From Aaosphaeria pasadenensis (lineage: Eukaryota > Ascomycota > Dothideomycetes > Pleosporales), in contig JAKLMB010000030.1 in the NCBI GenBank assembly GCA_022813625.1, positions 124,001-188,000 on the forward strand: a stretch of DNA of 64,000 nucleotides, given 5' to 3'. Positions 1 to 13,312 of the stretch are shown here, in pieces; the stretch's first letter is position 1, and every line of letters begins with the position of its first letter. The notes beneath the pieces were generated by a model, which worked only from the letters and a program-made list of their open reading frames with translations, ran no database searches and was not told where the DNA came from. The position numbers and the translations under genes were made by a program.

Positions 1-793
1 CGTCCATATTCGGACTGGCTATGGCTGTGATATGAGAGATGCGGTGCTGGGCACGGTGTTGCCTCTGCGTAGCGACGCATTCTGTTGATGTTTTTAAGAC
101 TGATTCTTCCTGCGCATGAGGATAAAGTAGGTATTGTGGGGTGTTGTTGCGCAGGTGCGAGGTTTAAGGTCGGATTCCAAGGACGTTTAGCCGGGTTGCA
201 CGGACGCGACTTGATGTTGATCGCATGTTGCGAGGGGCAACCGACACACCTTCACGACAGAAACTCAGCCTAACGACCATTCGCAGCACTCAATGAGAAG
301 TGTCACAGTGTACGAATAAGAAAATTATATTTTCAACGGAAATCTAGCAATCAGTTTGATATTTAGCTACGCTTGGCTGGCCAGTACCAATAAACGAGAT
401 CTGAATGAGCGCAAAAGGCTGTCCGTAGATCTCCTAGCCTTGTATCGCAATCACGACAATTGGATACCGACAGCCAGAGAGATCTTAAGAAGTCTGCCCT
501 CGAGAAACTAATCTACTTCCCAGGCCGTCAATTTAGTTCCCGGAAGAACGTTTGTCTAGTGGTAGTTTTATAAACCACGCCACCTGTGTACCTGCGGGGC
601 CGAGGGGTCACTGGTGCACCAATATTTCGATATTGCTCGCAAGAGTAACGTTATTACACATCCACTCAGAACTCGATCCATGTGTTGAAGGGCGCATGAT
701 CGGGTATTGGATTGACCGCCATTGTCACCAAAGCCACATATCTCAAGAAAGAATACATTCAAGTTCGTACCTGACTTCGCCTGAGCTTTCAAA
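1..793. other. Left edge, no supported gene
   Basis: Only short unrelated reading frames are present. An upstream exon of the gene beginning near 794 could lie here (an F-box would be expected N-terminal of its LRR-like part), but I see no splice-consistent exon. Confidence 0.5.
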
Positions 794-2123
794 ATGTTTT
801 ACGACAGATCAACAGGTCAGGTCTATGTGGAGGCCACTGTTCCGGTTTTTTCAATGAGGGAAGAATGGCGACAAGAATATAGAGGTAAATTGACCGACCC
901 CAGATATCATCTGAATGCTGGCAAGGGTACTTGTTCATTGCGAGAAGCCGCAGCGCGGGCTTGTGCATGGCACAGTCATCAGCCAGGCATGGCTCTTGCC
1001 CTCGCTCAGACGGATTCACATTACTGGCCGGCTATCAAGCCAGTGTATGATCTCTTGAGAGAAACGTAAGGTATCCATTCACTTCTTACAAATATCTCGA
1101 CTAAACCTTTTTTAAAGCGATACGCTCTCATTCGAAGCCTGGGTATCCTTCATGTCAGCGTTCAGTGGACAAATCATGCCCTCAACTTTTAAGATCTCCG
1201 CCTACGAGATGCCAGGGAGGGCTCTTCCTGGACTTGAATCCATCGGTACACGCCTAAGTGCTCTAACATTCGATACACTGACGTACCTCCACTTCTCTAC
1301 TGAGGCTATTGGATTGCTATCTCTGAACCGCGATATTTTGAAGTTTACGAACCTGTCTGTCCTTGTGCTTGAACAGTCTCATGATCGCGAAGAACTCCCT
1401 TGGAGCACATATGGTGGTCATTCTGGAGGACGGCCGCCAACAATGTCGACAGATAGACTATTTCAGTTCTGGAGTCGCGCTGTGCACGAAGCTCAAGCCT
1501 TTCTCAAGCTGAAAGTATTGGTTATGAGGGGGTTCAGTGTGAGGCCTGAACATCTTGCGGGCCCACTAGCGTTCCCCGCGTTAGCCCTGTGTAGTTTCAA
1601 TTCTACCTACCTCATCAAAAATCTCCGTAATTCTAAACGAAATGGAGGTGTATATGATGTTGGTATCTGGCGATGTTTTCATATAGATAGGTAAGTGTGC
1701 TCAACATTGTGGTTCATGACATCAAAACTAATTTCCAATGTTAGTGATGATGACCACAATAGTGCAGTTGCACTTGGTCCCGACCCGGACTATGAGTTCA
1801 AGAGAAAAGATCTTACAAGTCATCAAAAGATGCAAATACTCTACGATTTTGCAATCTCACAAGCTCCCACGGATAGAGTCGCCGATAAGCCAGTGATATC
1901 GATCGCTCATGGCAATACAAACCTATTCAGCCCAGAGTGGGCGAAGAATTGTGTCTGGTTCACTCGTGTTGGGTGGGAACCAGCACCGAACATCCGTGAT
2001 CAGAAAGGTGTTACTGATAAGAACAAAGACGAAGCTTCCCGCGATGGGTCGAACAAGAGGAGGAAGATGAGGGGAGGCAAACAACAGGATATCGGTTCAC
2101 TGCTTGGATCTTTCAGTGCGTAA
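794..2123 (+). CDS. Hypothetical protein with leucine-rich stretches (possibly F-box/LRR-like)
   Basis: Three exons, 794..1065, 1118..1690 and 1745..2123, join in frame to give about 407 residues. Intron 1 (GTAAGG..AAG, with a CTAAAC branch-like site) and intron 2 (GTAAGT..TAG) have good signals, and the joins give continuous sequence (..LRETDTLSFEAW.. and ..HIDRSDDDHN..). The middle has irregular hydrophobic LxxLxxL-like runs (LESIGTRLSALTFDTLTYLHF, LSVLVLEQSHD, LKVLVMRGF). These resemble the LRR-like part of fungal F-box proteins, but no F-box is visible at the N terminus. The C-terminal tail is basic (KRRKMRGGK). The start is uncertain; ATG 794 is the first in frame, and an upstream exon may be missing. 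I do not recognise the family and assign no function. Confidence 0.5.
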
Positions 2124-2608
2124 GCCCTACGTTGTCACAAAAGCGAAAAGATTCTCGTATAAACGATGAGACATGGCCTGGTTGCATTACTGGCAAGCAC
2201 GGCTGCTTCCCTTCGACAACGAACATTTTGTCTCGAAGTGAATGCACCATGGCATTTGAAGCAGCTTCAAGTCTGTAACATGAAGCGCATTCGAAACTAT
2301 CTTAATGGACTAGGCTTCAGATGCAAGGCACTCAAAAAGATGCAAGTCAGGCAAGAAACATCAAGTACGAAGTAGCGACTGAAACATGTAACTATCGCTG
2401 AACAAGTTTGGATATCTTTAATGAGTTATGACAGAGTTAAATACTTCAACGAGAACGGACGAGAACCTATTTTTGAAGAACAGCAGAAAAAGAGGAAGAA
2501 GGAAAGTAGTAGCCTTTGATATTCTGTCTATTCCATCCATTCCTACGACCCCTGAATGCATTCCAGTGCACTCATGAAGCTACCTTATCTCCCTCCGAGG
2601 AATTCATT
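2124..2608. other. Convergent intergenic region
   Basis: Short spacer between the ends of two convergent genes. A 69-codon frame at 2166..2375 has no recognisable features. The segment probably holds the two 3' UTRs. Confidence 0.5.
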
Positions 2609-4481
2609 CTACGCTGTGAGGGTCGTGTTGCTAGTCACGCCCTGGCTCTTCTTGTAATCCTCCATCATCTTGCTGATTGGCGCTTGACGGCCCCATTGCT
2701 CCAACTCAACCATCTTATCTACCTCGTTCATGCTGAGAAGGATAGCTCCCGTAGGAGGTGTGTTCTCCTCCTTCGACTCTTGACGGCGCTCAGGCTTGCC
2801 CTCAGATGCAGCAGCGCTGGCGGAGGGTCGTGTTGCCTCTTCCGCGCCGGTAGGCGAAGCTTTGGCCTCGCCCTCGGGGACAGCAGCTGCGGCTTCACCT
2901 GCAGGCCTGGGAGTAGCAGTCTCGACCGGCTGGGCTCCTCCTTCGGGTCTGGGGGTCTCAATAGCAGCGGCACTCTCGGTAGCCTGGGGCGTCTCCGGTT
3001 GAGCAGCAGCTGGAACCTGACCTTCAGCAGCAGGGGGCTGCTGCTGCTGCCCAGGTGAAATGGGAGTGACAGATTGGGCACCCCTCGCGGCCTCTGCGGT
3101 CTGCATCATGAGGATGAACTCTCCGTCGACCTGGTTGACGGGGATGGCGATGCGCATGTTGATGGGATCGATGACGGCCTGGGCCTGGATAGGCGTGAAT
3201 GTAGGCGCGAGGAGAAGCTGGGTGGCGGCGGGATTTTGCTGCTGGATGGGAGTGCCCTGTTGGATCTGGCGGGCGACGTTGGCGCGGTGCTCGGAGATGT
3301 CGCGGGCAAGACGTCCTGCGGGTTGGCCGACGCCTTGGAGTTGGCCGGTGGCGCCGCCAGGGTTCTGGAGGACGCCTCGTTGTGCTACGGAAAGAGCGAC
3401 TTGCTGGTTACCCTGTACTCCCATTTGCTGCATCATCTGCTGAATGCGTACCGCGTTGACTGGTGGGTGGTGTTAGTCTGATCATCGTGGGAATTGAAAG
3501 GCGTATACGAACTTGGCATCTGGATAACAGTAGCCATCCTGTTGAGATCGGGCTGGACCGCAGCCAGGCTAGTGGTGACGGAGTAGCGGAAATCATCTTC
3601 GCAATCTTATAAGTACACGACGACAGAGGTTCTGGTGCTGTAGACTCACTGATTGGCTCCTGTCCTTGCAACGCCGTGAGCATACCCCGATCGACGCCAT
3701 CCTTGACATCGACGTTCATGGAAACCGGTTGGGTAGCACGAACAGACATCCTGAATCCGTCCTGGAACTCGTTCTCCTGGAGACCGGTGCCCTGGATGAC
3801 GACGGTGTTGGCTTGGTCGCTGCCGAAGGGGACGACAAGAGTGTTCGTCTCGACGGTCTGGCGACCAAGCGCCATGTACTCGCCGTCAAGGCTGGTGCGC
3901 TTTACCATGCGAACGCTCATGTCGGAGCTGAGTGATATCAGTTGGCATAACTTCTTGAATGGTACAGTTCAGGAACTTACATATTGACGCTCCTCATCGT
4001 CTCCTGGATGATCCAAGTCTGGCGGTCAGGTGACAGCATAGCGACGTACAAGTTGTCGGGGTTCACGGCATTCTGTTGCAGCAAGGCCTGATCAATTGGC
4101 ATTTCCACCTGTCCGCCGACCAGGTCCGTAGCACCATTCGTGTTGATGGACAGTGACAATTGCGACATTGCGACGAAGGGCTGTCCCGTGGTGCCAGTTA
4201 CCTGGTCGGGAGGGATAGCAGGAGTCTGCTGATTAACGATTAATTGCTGCTGCTTCTGCGAGAAGGTCTCGACCGTCGACCTATCCGGAAAGGTGAAGGA
4301 GTTCAGCTCCATCTGAAGATACAGTGTTAGTGGTAGGCATGACATGTAAAGTGATCAGCATACGAACATCGCCATTGATATTAAGTACTTGATTAAATTG
4401 TGCATTTGGTGTTCTGATCTGCGCCAATGCCTTCGCACTGAAGAAGAGAACAAAAAGGGAAGAGACAGTACCAGACGTCAT
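2609..4481 (-). CDS. Predicted secreted protein of unknown function, Gln/Ala/Pro-rich C-terminal half
   Basis: Five exons, complement(2609..3459, 3513..3605, 3650..3927, 3981..4312, 4368..4481), give about 555 residues with consistent intron phases. The exon-4 start could also be 3596, in the same frame. The protein opens with a classic signal peptide (MTSGTVSSLFVLFFSAKALA, probable cleavage before QIRTPN). Residues 30-270 look like a beta-rich globular domain (LNINGDMELNSFTFPD, VAMSQLSLSINTNG, DGFRMSVRATQPVSMNVDV, DDFRYSVTTSLAAVQPDL). A Gln/Met-rich helical section follows (INAVRIQQMMQQMG, ARDISEHRANVARQIQQ), then a Pro/Ala/Glu low-complexity stretch, and a more conserved-looking tail (LSMNEVDKMVELEQWG). 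No catalytic motif is visible. The signal peptide supports export; no transmembrane segment or GPI signal is apparent. I do not recognise the family. Confidence 0.72.
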
Positions 4482-6071
4482 GGTTGCGGTTGAAGGAATG
4501 AATAGCCACCTGGGCTACGTCGTTAAAGTCTGATTAAAGAATACAAAGGAAGGTTAGAATATCTAATGTAACAATTAGAATGAACGGCGGGGGACGCAGC
4601 TGATCGAGCAAGCGGAACAGACGACGACAGAACTTGGCTGCGTATCCGGTCAAACCTCTATATATCAAGAGAAAGCTTTCTCTTCATTTCCCCTTCGGCT
4701 GCAGCCATTCCGCGGCTGATGTTCCGGTGTCATGTTGCAGACTTGAGAAAGTGAAGAGGCTCCGTATGCGGTATTGTCGTTTCCGATTCAAGCAAGTGGT
4801 GTTATGCTATGCGCCTGGAACTATGAAGCCAGGCATGCTGACATGAGGGCCAAAATCGGGATGGTTTGGTGTGTGTAGCTACAAAAATTGAAGTAGTTTT
4901 GATGTCGGTCACCGCCGTAGCCGTCTTGGCTTTGTGTCTTCTCTGCTTGTGATCTGTTTCATGCAAGAATTTAGTGTTTAGTCTGAAGCTTGAACAATAA
5001 GAGGCTTGGCAGGCTGTCGATTATGGGACGTATCAATGAATCATGAAACTTCATAGTTGGTTTGTGAGTCGTTTGTAGATCCAATGCGGAGGCACATCAT
5101 CATGACAATTTGCCTCCTTGGTCCATCAATTCCCCGCCCGCATCATGGAGAAGTTCTGAATACGCCTGAAAAAGGGCGAGTAAATATCCTAGCCACCCAG
5201 CTTGCTGCACTACAGAGTTTCCTTTCTGTAGAGCGATACCACAGCAATTAGTTCAAAAAGAAGCTCAACCATAATACCTACCACCCACAGCAATCAACTC
5301 AAATCCTCATGCAGGCAAACTATCACTCCAAAAACCTATATGATCATACTCTCACGAAGCAGACACAAAACATCGCGCACAGGGTATCTGTCTTTTCAAA
5401 CGATCGGAAAAAGATGGCGCGAAACAGAGATGTTTGAAGTTGGTGTTTCGAGCTGTGGCGTCGTCCTGAGGACCTACCTCGGAATAAACTTAAGCTTAAA
5501 GTCGGATCGTCCTATTTATGGAATCTCGCTCCGCCCAGTGTGGACTAGCGTCCAAACTCAACGTTCAGGACCATGAAAGATTTGGCAGAGGTGATGGAAA
5601 TGGGAATTTCAAGAAATGGGAAATTGGATTTTAAGAATAAGGGGATCAAGTGTAAAGTTCCTAAGACTAAGTTAAATAGTATACTTCAAGGCTAGAATCG
5701 ATTTGGAGAAAGCAGTGAGGTTATACAAATCTATTTGTTCGTGCTACTGGGTCAAGAACGTTTCACCTGCCACGATTTTCAGACTCAATAATGCAATGCG
5801 GATGAAATCACAGTTAGCCTTGACTCCTTCAAAACCTAGCTCCCTGAATTTTCAAGGTAATCCAGTGGATTGACAAACTACAGCAAAGTCGCATTATCAT
5901 GCACGTAAATGATGGATTTTGATAAAATATTCTTCAATTCTTTGAACTGAGTATGTAGTAAAACAAACGCCATGTCATGCTTTCATGAATCAATCAGCAA
6001 ATGTCCAGCCTAACCCAGGACATATAGATCTAGCATCAATAAAGGAAAAGACGAGTAAAGCCTTTCTCTAT
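4482..6071. other. Intergenic region, promoter of the secreted-protein gene and 3' side of the reductase
   Basis: No convincing gene. Short frames at 4634, 5057 and 5340 lack family features and splice partners. The part next to 4481 should hold the promoter of the secreted-protein gene, and the part next to 6071 the reductase 3' UTR. Confidence 0.5.
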
Positions 6072-6997
6072 TTACATGCAAGCAGCGCCATCAATGCCGA
6101 TGACCTTTCCGTTGACCCAGTCGCCGTCCTGGGAGGCAAGGAAGGCGACGACGCGGGCAATGTCGATGGGCTGGCCGACACGGCTGTGAGGTGACCAGGT
6201 AGCTGCGTACTCATCGACTTGGTCGTTGTCGAGCTTGTCACCATTGGGAATGTACTCTCTGCAGACTGCGTGGTACATGTCGGTCTTGATGCCACCAGGA
6301 GCGACGCAGTTGACGGTGACCTTCTTCTCACCAGCATCTGTGTTGTCGTTAGTGCCTATTTGTAGTGGGGTAAAGAGCAAAAGAACTTACCGATGGCCAT
6401 GCACCTTGTGAAGGTCTCAATGGCACCCTTGGAGCCAGAGTAGACGGCGTGCTTGGGTACACCCTTGGCTTGACCGGTAATGGAGCCCATGAGGATGATT
6501 CGGCCTCCGACTTCCATTCGCTTGTAGGCCTCCTTAGCAACGAAGAATTGGCCGCGGGTGTTGATGCTCATGACACGGTCGTACTCCTCCTCATCGACGT
6601 CCTTGAAGTGGCCGAATGAGACAACGCCAGAGTTGGAGCAGCAGATGTCGAGCTTGCCGAAATGGGCAATGACCTCGTCCATGAGCATGGCAGTCTCCTT
6701 GGTGTTTGCGACGTTGGCCTTAACAGCGACGGCGTCGGCACCAGTCTTCATGGCCTGGATCTCCTTGACGACCTCATCGGCGGCTTCGGAACTGTTGGCA
6801 TAGTTGACGACAACTTTGGCGCCACGACGAGCAAGCTCGAGAGCCATCTCCTTTCCGATACCACGGCCTGTGCAATTATCAGGATCCCTTTCCCCTCACG
6901 TTTCAGACTGGTAATCCCTAGAAGGCTTACCTGAGCCGGTGACAACGGCAACCTTGCCCTCAAGGCTCCAAGTGGGAATGGTAGTGTTAGCGGCCAT
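6072..6997 (-). CDS. Hydroxynaphthalene reductase (SDR), DHN-melanin pathway, probably 3HN-type
   Basis: Exons complement(6072..6337, 6391..6867, 6931..6997) encode 269 residues, the usual length for BRN1/BUF1/THR1-type reductases. It is a classical short-chain dehydrogenase: the NADPH Rossmann motif TGSGRGIG is at about residues 20-27, followed by a dinucleotide-binding VVVNYANSS segment. NSG lies near residue 101, and the catalytic triad is Ser151, Tyr165, Lys169 (HAVYSGSKGAIE). The protein ends GIDGAACM. In this family the last residue is reported to differ between trihydroxynaphthalene reductases (Met) and tetrahydroxynaphthalene reductases (Ile), so the terminal Met favours reduction of 1,3,8-trihydroxynaphthalene to vermelone; this rests on recalled literature. 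The protein should be cytosolic. It shares the locus with the CMR1-type regulator (13.3-16.6 kb) and the PKS (31.8-38.4 kb), which supports a melanin role. An aflatoxin-type (versicolorin) reductase is the main alternative by similarity, but the context argues against it. Confidence 0.88.
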
Positions 6998-9900
6998 TGT
7001 TGTGATTAGGTGAATTTTAGTAATGGTCGAAGAGAAGTGCTAAAAGAACTTGATAAATTCACTAGGAATACTCGGAAGGTCAAATGGTGCAGTAGAAGAA
7101 TGCAGATGGAGATTTGGTGGTGGTGATGATTGATAGATAAAGAAAATGTCTACCAGTCCAGGAGCAGAATGCAACATATATGCTCTCATCGTTTCGGTAC
7201 TCAAAGCGGAGAATTGGAGAGAATCAATAGATTGTGGAACAGATGCTTCAGTATCTCAGAGTTCCGCAAGCCATCTCCATACATTCCTGCCCCTGTTGTG
7301 GATTGCCATTTCCGCCAGGCCCATTCTCCGTTGTTGCGGCTGGCGGACAAACATCGACACTTCCGTCAGCGTAGAGTAAAGATTTACGATCAAGCCTATC
7401 CGCGTCCATACCCCGAGGACTAGCGCCCGAGGGAGAGCCAGAGCCTCGTTGTCGCAGTAGAAGTTTACTTGCTCCTGTGAAGTTTACTGCTGGAGATTTC
7501 GGGAAATGGGCGGGGCCGAAGGCACGCTTCAGCCATGATCTTCAGGCATGTCAGCATAGGCAAGATATCATTGGCTGTTAGTATTAAGGGCATGTAGGAT
7601 GCAGCAGACAAAGATGAGCATCACTGATGAACTAGGAACGTTGAGAATCTTTGGAAGAATTTGTTGTTACAGTTGCATTCGAGATGATGGGGAGAGGTCT
7701 GGATGGAATGGAATTCTGGTTGTGTGAGCCGGACTTGGATCGCGTCTGGACTTTGCAATTGTAAAGCGCACCAGTACTAAAGCATCGATTACTTCTGCGA
7801 GGAAGATATTAACAGATGCCTCTGGAGCTTCGTAATATTTGAGAACAGCGTAGATGGCAATGCGGATGCCGAATTCGATGACGTTGTCTGCATTGGGCTG
7901 TAGGATGGATTTCTTTGGGTGTTCGAGGAATGGAATGGTCATGTGACTCTCCGTTTTGAGCCGAAACAATTGGGCGGCTCTGATTGGCTGTCGGATGGGG
8001 GTTACCCTATTTCGACCTCGTGCGTTGAAACACTGCATGGCCAAGCAAACATGGCCAAAGTTTACAGTTGCACGGTACGAAGGGACTCCATCATCGAATG
8101 GCTCCCCATGTTCTGTTGTCCACTGTAGTCATACACAATGTCCGACAGTACATGAGGGTTGTTTCGCAAATCGGCAAAAGGCGCTGCATTATCGTGTTGT
8201 CGTACCCGCTATCCGTACCCGTAATTAGCAGAGAGCATGGCGCTGCACACACCGCGCGTGCGCATCGGCTCCGCACTATCTCGAGGATTTGCGCGTGTTT
8301 TGACTTCGTATCTACAAACAGATAGAGCATCGGATGGCCCGTGCGGTACGGACCTCACCTCTCATTCCTTCATTGCCGTCAGTGAAAGGTTCGCACTTTA
8401 AGCATATCAGGGATCCAGTTGTACCCATTCAATCGGATGCTTGAAATGGGAAGGATTCGCCGGTGAAGGGGGAGCTTCGTAAAAATAAAAATATGTGCTT
8501 ATATTTTACCTCTTGCAGGGTAGACACGGACAGTGTCTGCAGGTTCCCGCACATTATCTTCAGCCCATGGCCAGTGATCATTGCCTGAATTATTGTAGGG
8601 AGTATCTCTCATACGATATGCCCTCAATATAGAGAGCTGGTCATTGATAAGATTTTCAAGTACATCCCATCTTCAATGCAAGGGTGTTATGCTTGTGGTT
8701 TTGCGGCAATCCGCATCTAGCTCTTGAAGTTGACCCAGTACGTTGACAATCTCTTTCCAAAGTTCCTGATAACCCTTTTATTTGACTGGGAATGTGTCAC
8801 ATATTACCATGGGTATACGCACGCATGAGAACTATGAGTGGAGAATAGAATCCTGCATCCTGCACGCTGAGGAGAGTCAGTGAGTTATAAGAACGTGCAT
8901 AACAACGCATCCACGAACCTGGAAGGATACAACGAGAGTTTTCAGAGAACCCAAAATGCTTTGTTTTATTTGAATGAAACAGTTTAAAAAAATGTGAATC
9001 AAATGGCTATCGTGAATGGCATATTTGGGAGCAGTGAAGATTCCAGGAGGAGAAGCCGGGGATATCAAAAGTAGAAAATGGAGGGAAAAGAGTTTCGATA
9101 TTGGGGCACGAGACGAAGTGCGGGAACTCCCCAGATCTCGAGAAACGGACTCGATTCACCAAGAAGCACCATGCGAACCGTAATACGGAACGGCGCATCC
9201 GTAATGATGAGAAAGGTTCCCGGCTCTGTGTATGCCATTGGATCTCGTCGATCACATTCACCATGCATGTGAGAGGCACACATAGCTTTCTCTGGCAATC
9301 AGCATGATGCTTTTCGGCCCTTTCCAGCATTTTTCTAGGCATGACAATTACGTCGTATCCATGAATTCTTGGTTCCGACCCGTCTCGTCATGCTTGATAA
9401 TGGAGATAGGCACAAGGACAAACCAAATTCCACGGATACGAAGTTTTGGGCATTTCCATAGAATCAACTTTTACAACTCTTGATAATCTTTCATAATCGA
9501 ACTGACAATGTACTACTACCAAGATCCGGATCTTGATATTGTACGTTTCTGCAACACGCACGGATCGCAATATATCTGGCAGGAGTGACAACTAACGGCT
9601 TTTCCCCCTCAAAGTCCGTCATTTATTGGGGCCCTTTGGGGGCGAAAGAGTAGGAGCAAAAGGCTAGCGGATCATCAACCTTTCGGTCGATTGATGCAAC
9701 AGGGACAAAAACAATAGCTTACCAATTTGCCCAAAACTTACAAGTCCGGTGAAGATCAGTGAAGCGGGACCAGAATGATGGTGACACATCTTAGTGTGCA
9801 TGCATTCAGATTAGAATTACTGAGTATCATTTTGATTGTCTAAATGCTGCACACAGGGGGCGGCGAATATCACCGGTTACACGGCAGTTCGTTGTTGTGA

Positions 9901-12900
9901 AAGGGAGATGAGGTAGAGGTACATGCATGTGGAGCGCCGCGTACAACGGCCTTTGTACGAACTGCTCGAATTGGGATGACGCCCTTTCTTCTATCTAGCC
10001 TATGAACGTACTCTCTCTGAGAAAGTTATTTTGTTTTGCTAGGGATGGTCCGAAATCTTGGGTAGATCTCGATTGTCCACGCAATTCGAACCCACACAAT
10101 GGATGATACAACAGTCAGAAAGGTGACGTGTAGTCCAAATTGGGCCTTCTAGATTACACAAAATGCCATATGCTGTGTCTCTTTCTAAGAGTCCTTTGCC
10201 AACGCTTAGTTCCGTGAGTCCACGCACCGGCTCGTTTTCCACCCCACAGTCCCAGTAACCAAACACTCAAAGTGAATGGGGAAATTCAGAACCAGATCCA
10301 TCAACTACAATGTCCATTCTCTCAATTCTAGACCCTCCAAGAAATCAACCCTATCAAAATCCCATCTACAAAACTTTCTGCTCAAGCAGTTCTGTAGATC
10401 TTACCCTTTGGGGCAATTTAACCACCACCAGGCAAGCTTTCCGGGGCGGCAACGGGTTGTAAGCCTTTCACCCAACCAACAACACATGCATGCAAACCCC
10501 AAAGCGTTTTCCTCCTTGTCCCCTCTCCCGTCGCGCGCCCCACTGATACACAGGACAGAAGACGACCCCGTAAGGAAGTCCTGTAGGAGAATCTGCAAGG
10601 GAACCTGTCCTTGTCATCCATCGTCATATCATAGCACACCTACTTACACACATGACGGTAAAAAATAACCACCGACATGCCGGTGCTATGGACGCCATCT
10701 ATACGACAATCACTTACACGCTTCCCTCTTTGCGTTATACGCATTTGAAAAAAGAGAGGAGTTTCCCATGTATATGCTACATTATAATATATCCGACACC
10801 ATGTGTGTGACGGATCTTTCAACGCTACGGTGAATCCAAGTGCGGGCACCCGTTGTCACTTTTTCCCATTACCCACCTTTTCTCGACTGAGTTGCCAAAA
10901 GCAAACATTCAAACATGAGTAATGTTGGTCTCGACGGTCAATTGAGGCCTATTACCCTTGATATTGTTGATAAGAAGGGAGGGAAAGAGAGAAAACGTGG
11001 TCGACATATCTATGGTACGTACCCAAACATAGCGCAATGGTTCATCACTTGTAATCCAATGCTCTGTACGCATGTATACAGAACATGTACATACGTACGT
11101 ACGTCAAAAGTCAAATAACGGCCGCGATCGTTTGGGGCCTACGTTCGATGGCGTTTCTCTTGCACTTGCATCACTGCCGACATCCAATCCCAAATCCCAT
11201 CCACGCCCTCATCCTCATCCTCATTCGAGGACGATGACTATCTGCACCAAGACCCAGAGAGCCACCGAACGACAAGGCTCACATGCTGGTTGGCTGGCTC
11301 ATCCAGAGACATTGACTAAACCCTCCCATCTCCCTTTGTCAACACCCACACAGGACCCTTGGCCCCGTTGACTGGGTAGATGCACTGGATGGACGGATGA
11401 ATCGAGCCACTGACTGACTGATGCATGTACCCATCCTTTCTTCTTTCTGAAGCACCTGGCCGCGTAAGCTGTCCACAATGCCCGCGACGCATGGAAGGGT
11501 AACTATGCGAGCCCAGAGTCACTCTCTGTCCAACTCAATTCAGGATGTACCGTGTACACAACACATACGTACGTTCATCCGTCCCACGAGGGCGTTCCCG
11601 TCCATGCTTTTTTCCTGTCGCCTTACGCGGCGCAGATTACGTTTGTGGCGCCTGTCTTCTTACATGATTGTAAGGCAATCGCCTACGGACCCTAACGTTC
11701 GATGTCGATGGTGGGAGTGGAGTGGTTGTCTGCTTGACTCGTCGAGGATCTTAGCTCGGAGTAACCCGACCACATCGAAAAAAACCCTTTAGGGAGTATG
11801 GACTTTCCACTCCCGGTAAGGATATAACTCTTTCTATTCTAGACAGGGAAGCGTATGCCCATGCCCAACCCCCCGGGACCATATGCACCCAGGTTTCTGA
11901 TAACCCCATCTACCTACCTACCCATTGTATCTTTTGATCTACCTACCTGTACTGCAAGCATGCAAAGCCAAAGCAGTGTGACGGACAAACCAACGGTTAG
12001 CCGATGGAAGAGGGGCAGACATTGACTTCCAACAAACCACCGCAGAACACTATATGGTGTAACAGAGGTACATACCCTTTCTCTTTCCTCACCCCCTTCC
12101 CCTCCATCGACTTGTCAGAGCCATTGCACTATCACATCGCTTGCCCCAAAGGATCATATCACTTAACACATACACTGTATTTGTCCCTAACCAATACGCC
12201 ACACCTTTGAAAGAAGTGGAAAAGAAAAGAACAACTACTCCCTTCGGCTCACTTAAGAAAGACGAGACCGAACCCTTTCCCTATCCTGTCCTATCCTAAC
12301 CCCCTTCGTTAATTCACTCAAGTCATCAACGCCCCCCCAAGCCCTCTCGACCGAGGAAAAGAAATGACGAAGCGAGATCCATTGCGTGCTTACTCCACAC
12401 TCACGCCCCAAGAGTCGACTTCACGCCTATCTCGCATCGACATGTTACCGACACATAGACACGCCCACACGGTGTGACGTTCTTGTCGTAGGTGAAAGCG
12501 GTAGTTCGGTCCAGAAACGCACACGCTTCGTCAGCGTGCTCTCTCGACCGCCCAACCATCGACCTTCGACCCCGCCGACGAGGCCGATGACGGTGTGTGA
12601 ATGAGACCAATCACCTCCTGGAGCAACCACGCACATTTAATCGAACGTGCACATGAAACACAAGCGTAATCATTAGAAAAAGCAAATATGACTGGAAGCG
12701 ATCCCAAGATCAGCCGATGAATGCAACTCCCATTCCCTGATACGCTATCCTCCCTACCCATTTGGCGACCCTGTCCGTCCTATATCAAACTCATATACCC
12801 AATCTCGATGATGGAAAGAAAGGTCGCTTGTGAGGGACATAATCCGGTATTACTCTAATTGGTAGAAGAAAGAAAACGCCAATGAAAAATATACCCCGCC

Positions 12901-13312
12901 CCATAACGACTAGGGCATCCTGTTCGCTGCCACATCAAAGGTAGGCATGCGGGACAGACCTGATAAGGTAGAAGACGGAACGCCTCACATTACAATTTCA
13001 TCTAATGCTCGACAGTATCCTTTCGTAATGTACATCATCAGTGAGTCCTCAACTCTTGGGTATATGCCCTTATCCAGAAGCCGAATGGAGTTGAAACGAT
13101 TCATTCCCGAGGATGTTGTTAACGCCTGTTCCGTTCCTAACACCAACAATCAAAAACGCCGGTAAGCCGCACGTATAAAAAAACAAACCACAATGTGATG
13201 GCTGATGCAATAGCATGAATAGAAGTGAATGGATGCACAACTATTGGAATAGCTCAACAGTTTCCAGGATCGTCTGGGACGAGTCGGTTTCATCCCATGT
13301 TGTCGTGGCACC
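6998..13312. other. 6.3-kb gene-poor spacer between reductase and regulator
   Basis: No reading frame here shows domain features or a splice-consistent continuation; the longest (about 130 codons) look random. The part next to 6998 should hold the reductase promoter. From about 10.3 to 12.6 kb the plus strand is conspicuously pyrimidine-rich, and a short (ACGT)n run is at about 11091-11103. No tRNA or mobile element was recognised. Confidence 0.5.

Noticed and set aside
2516..3481. Plus-strand frames opposite the secreted-protein gene
   Set aside because: Antisense shadows of the Pro/Ala/Gln-rich coding sequence.
10070..10095. tRNA B-box-like sequence on the minus strand (GGGTTCGAAT)
   Set aside because: The flanks do not form a T-stem and no A box or acceptor stem is seen.
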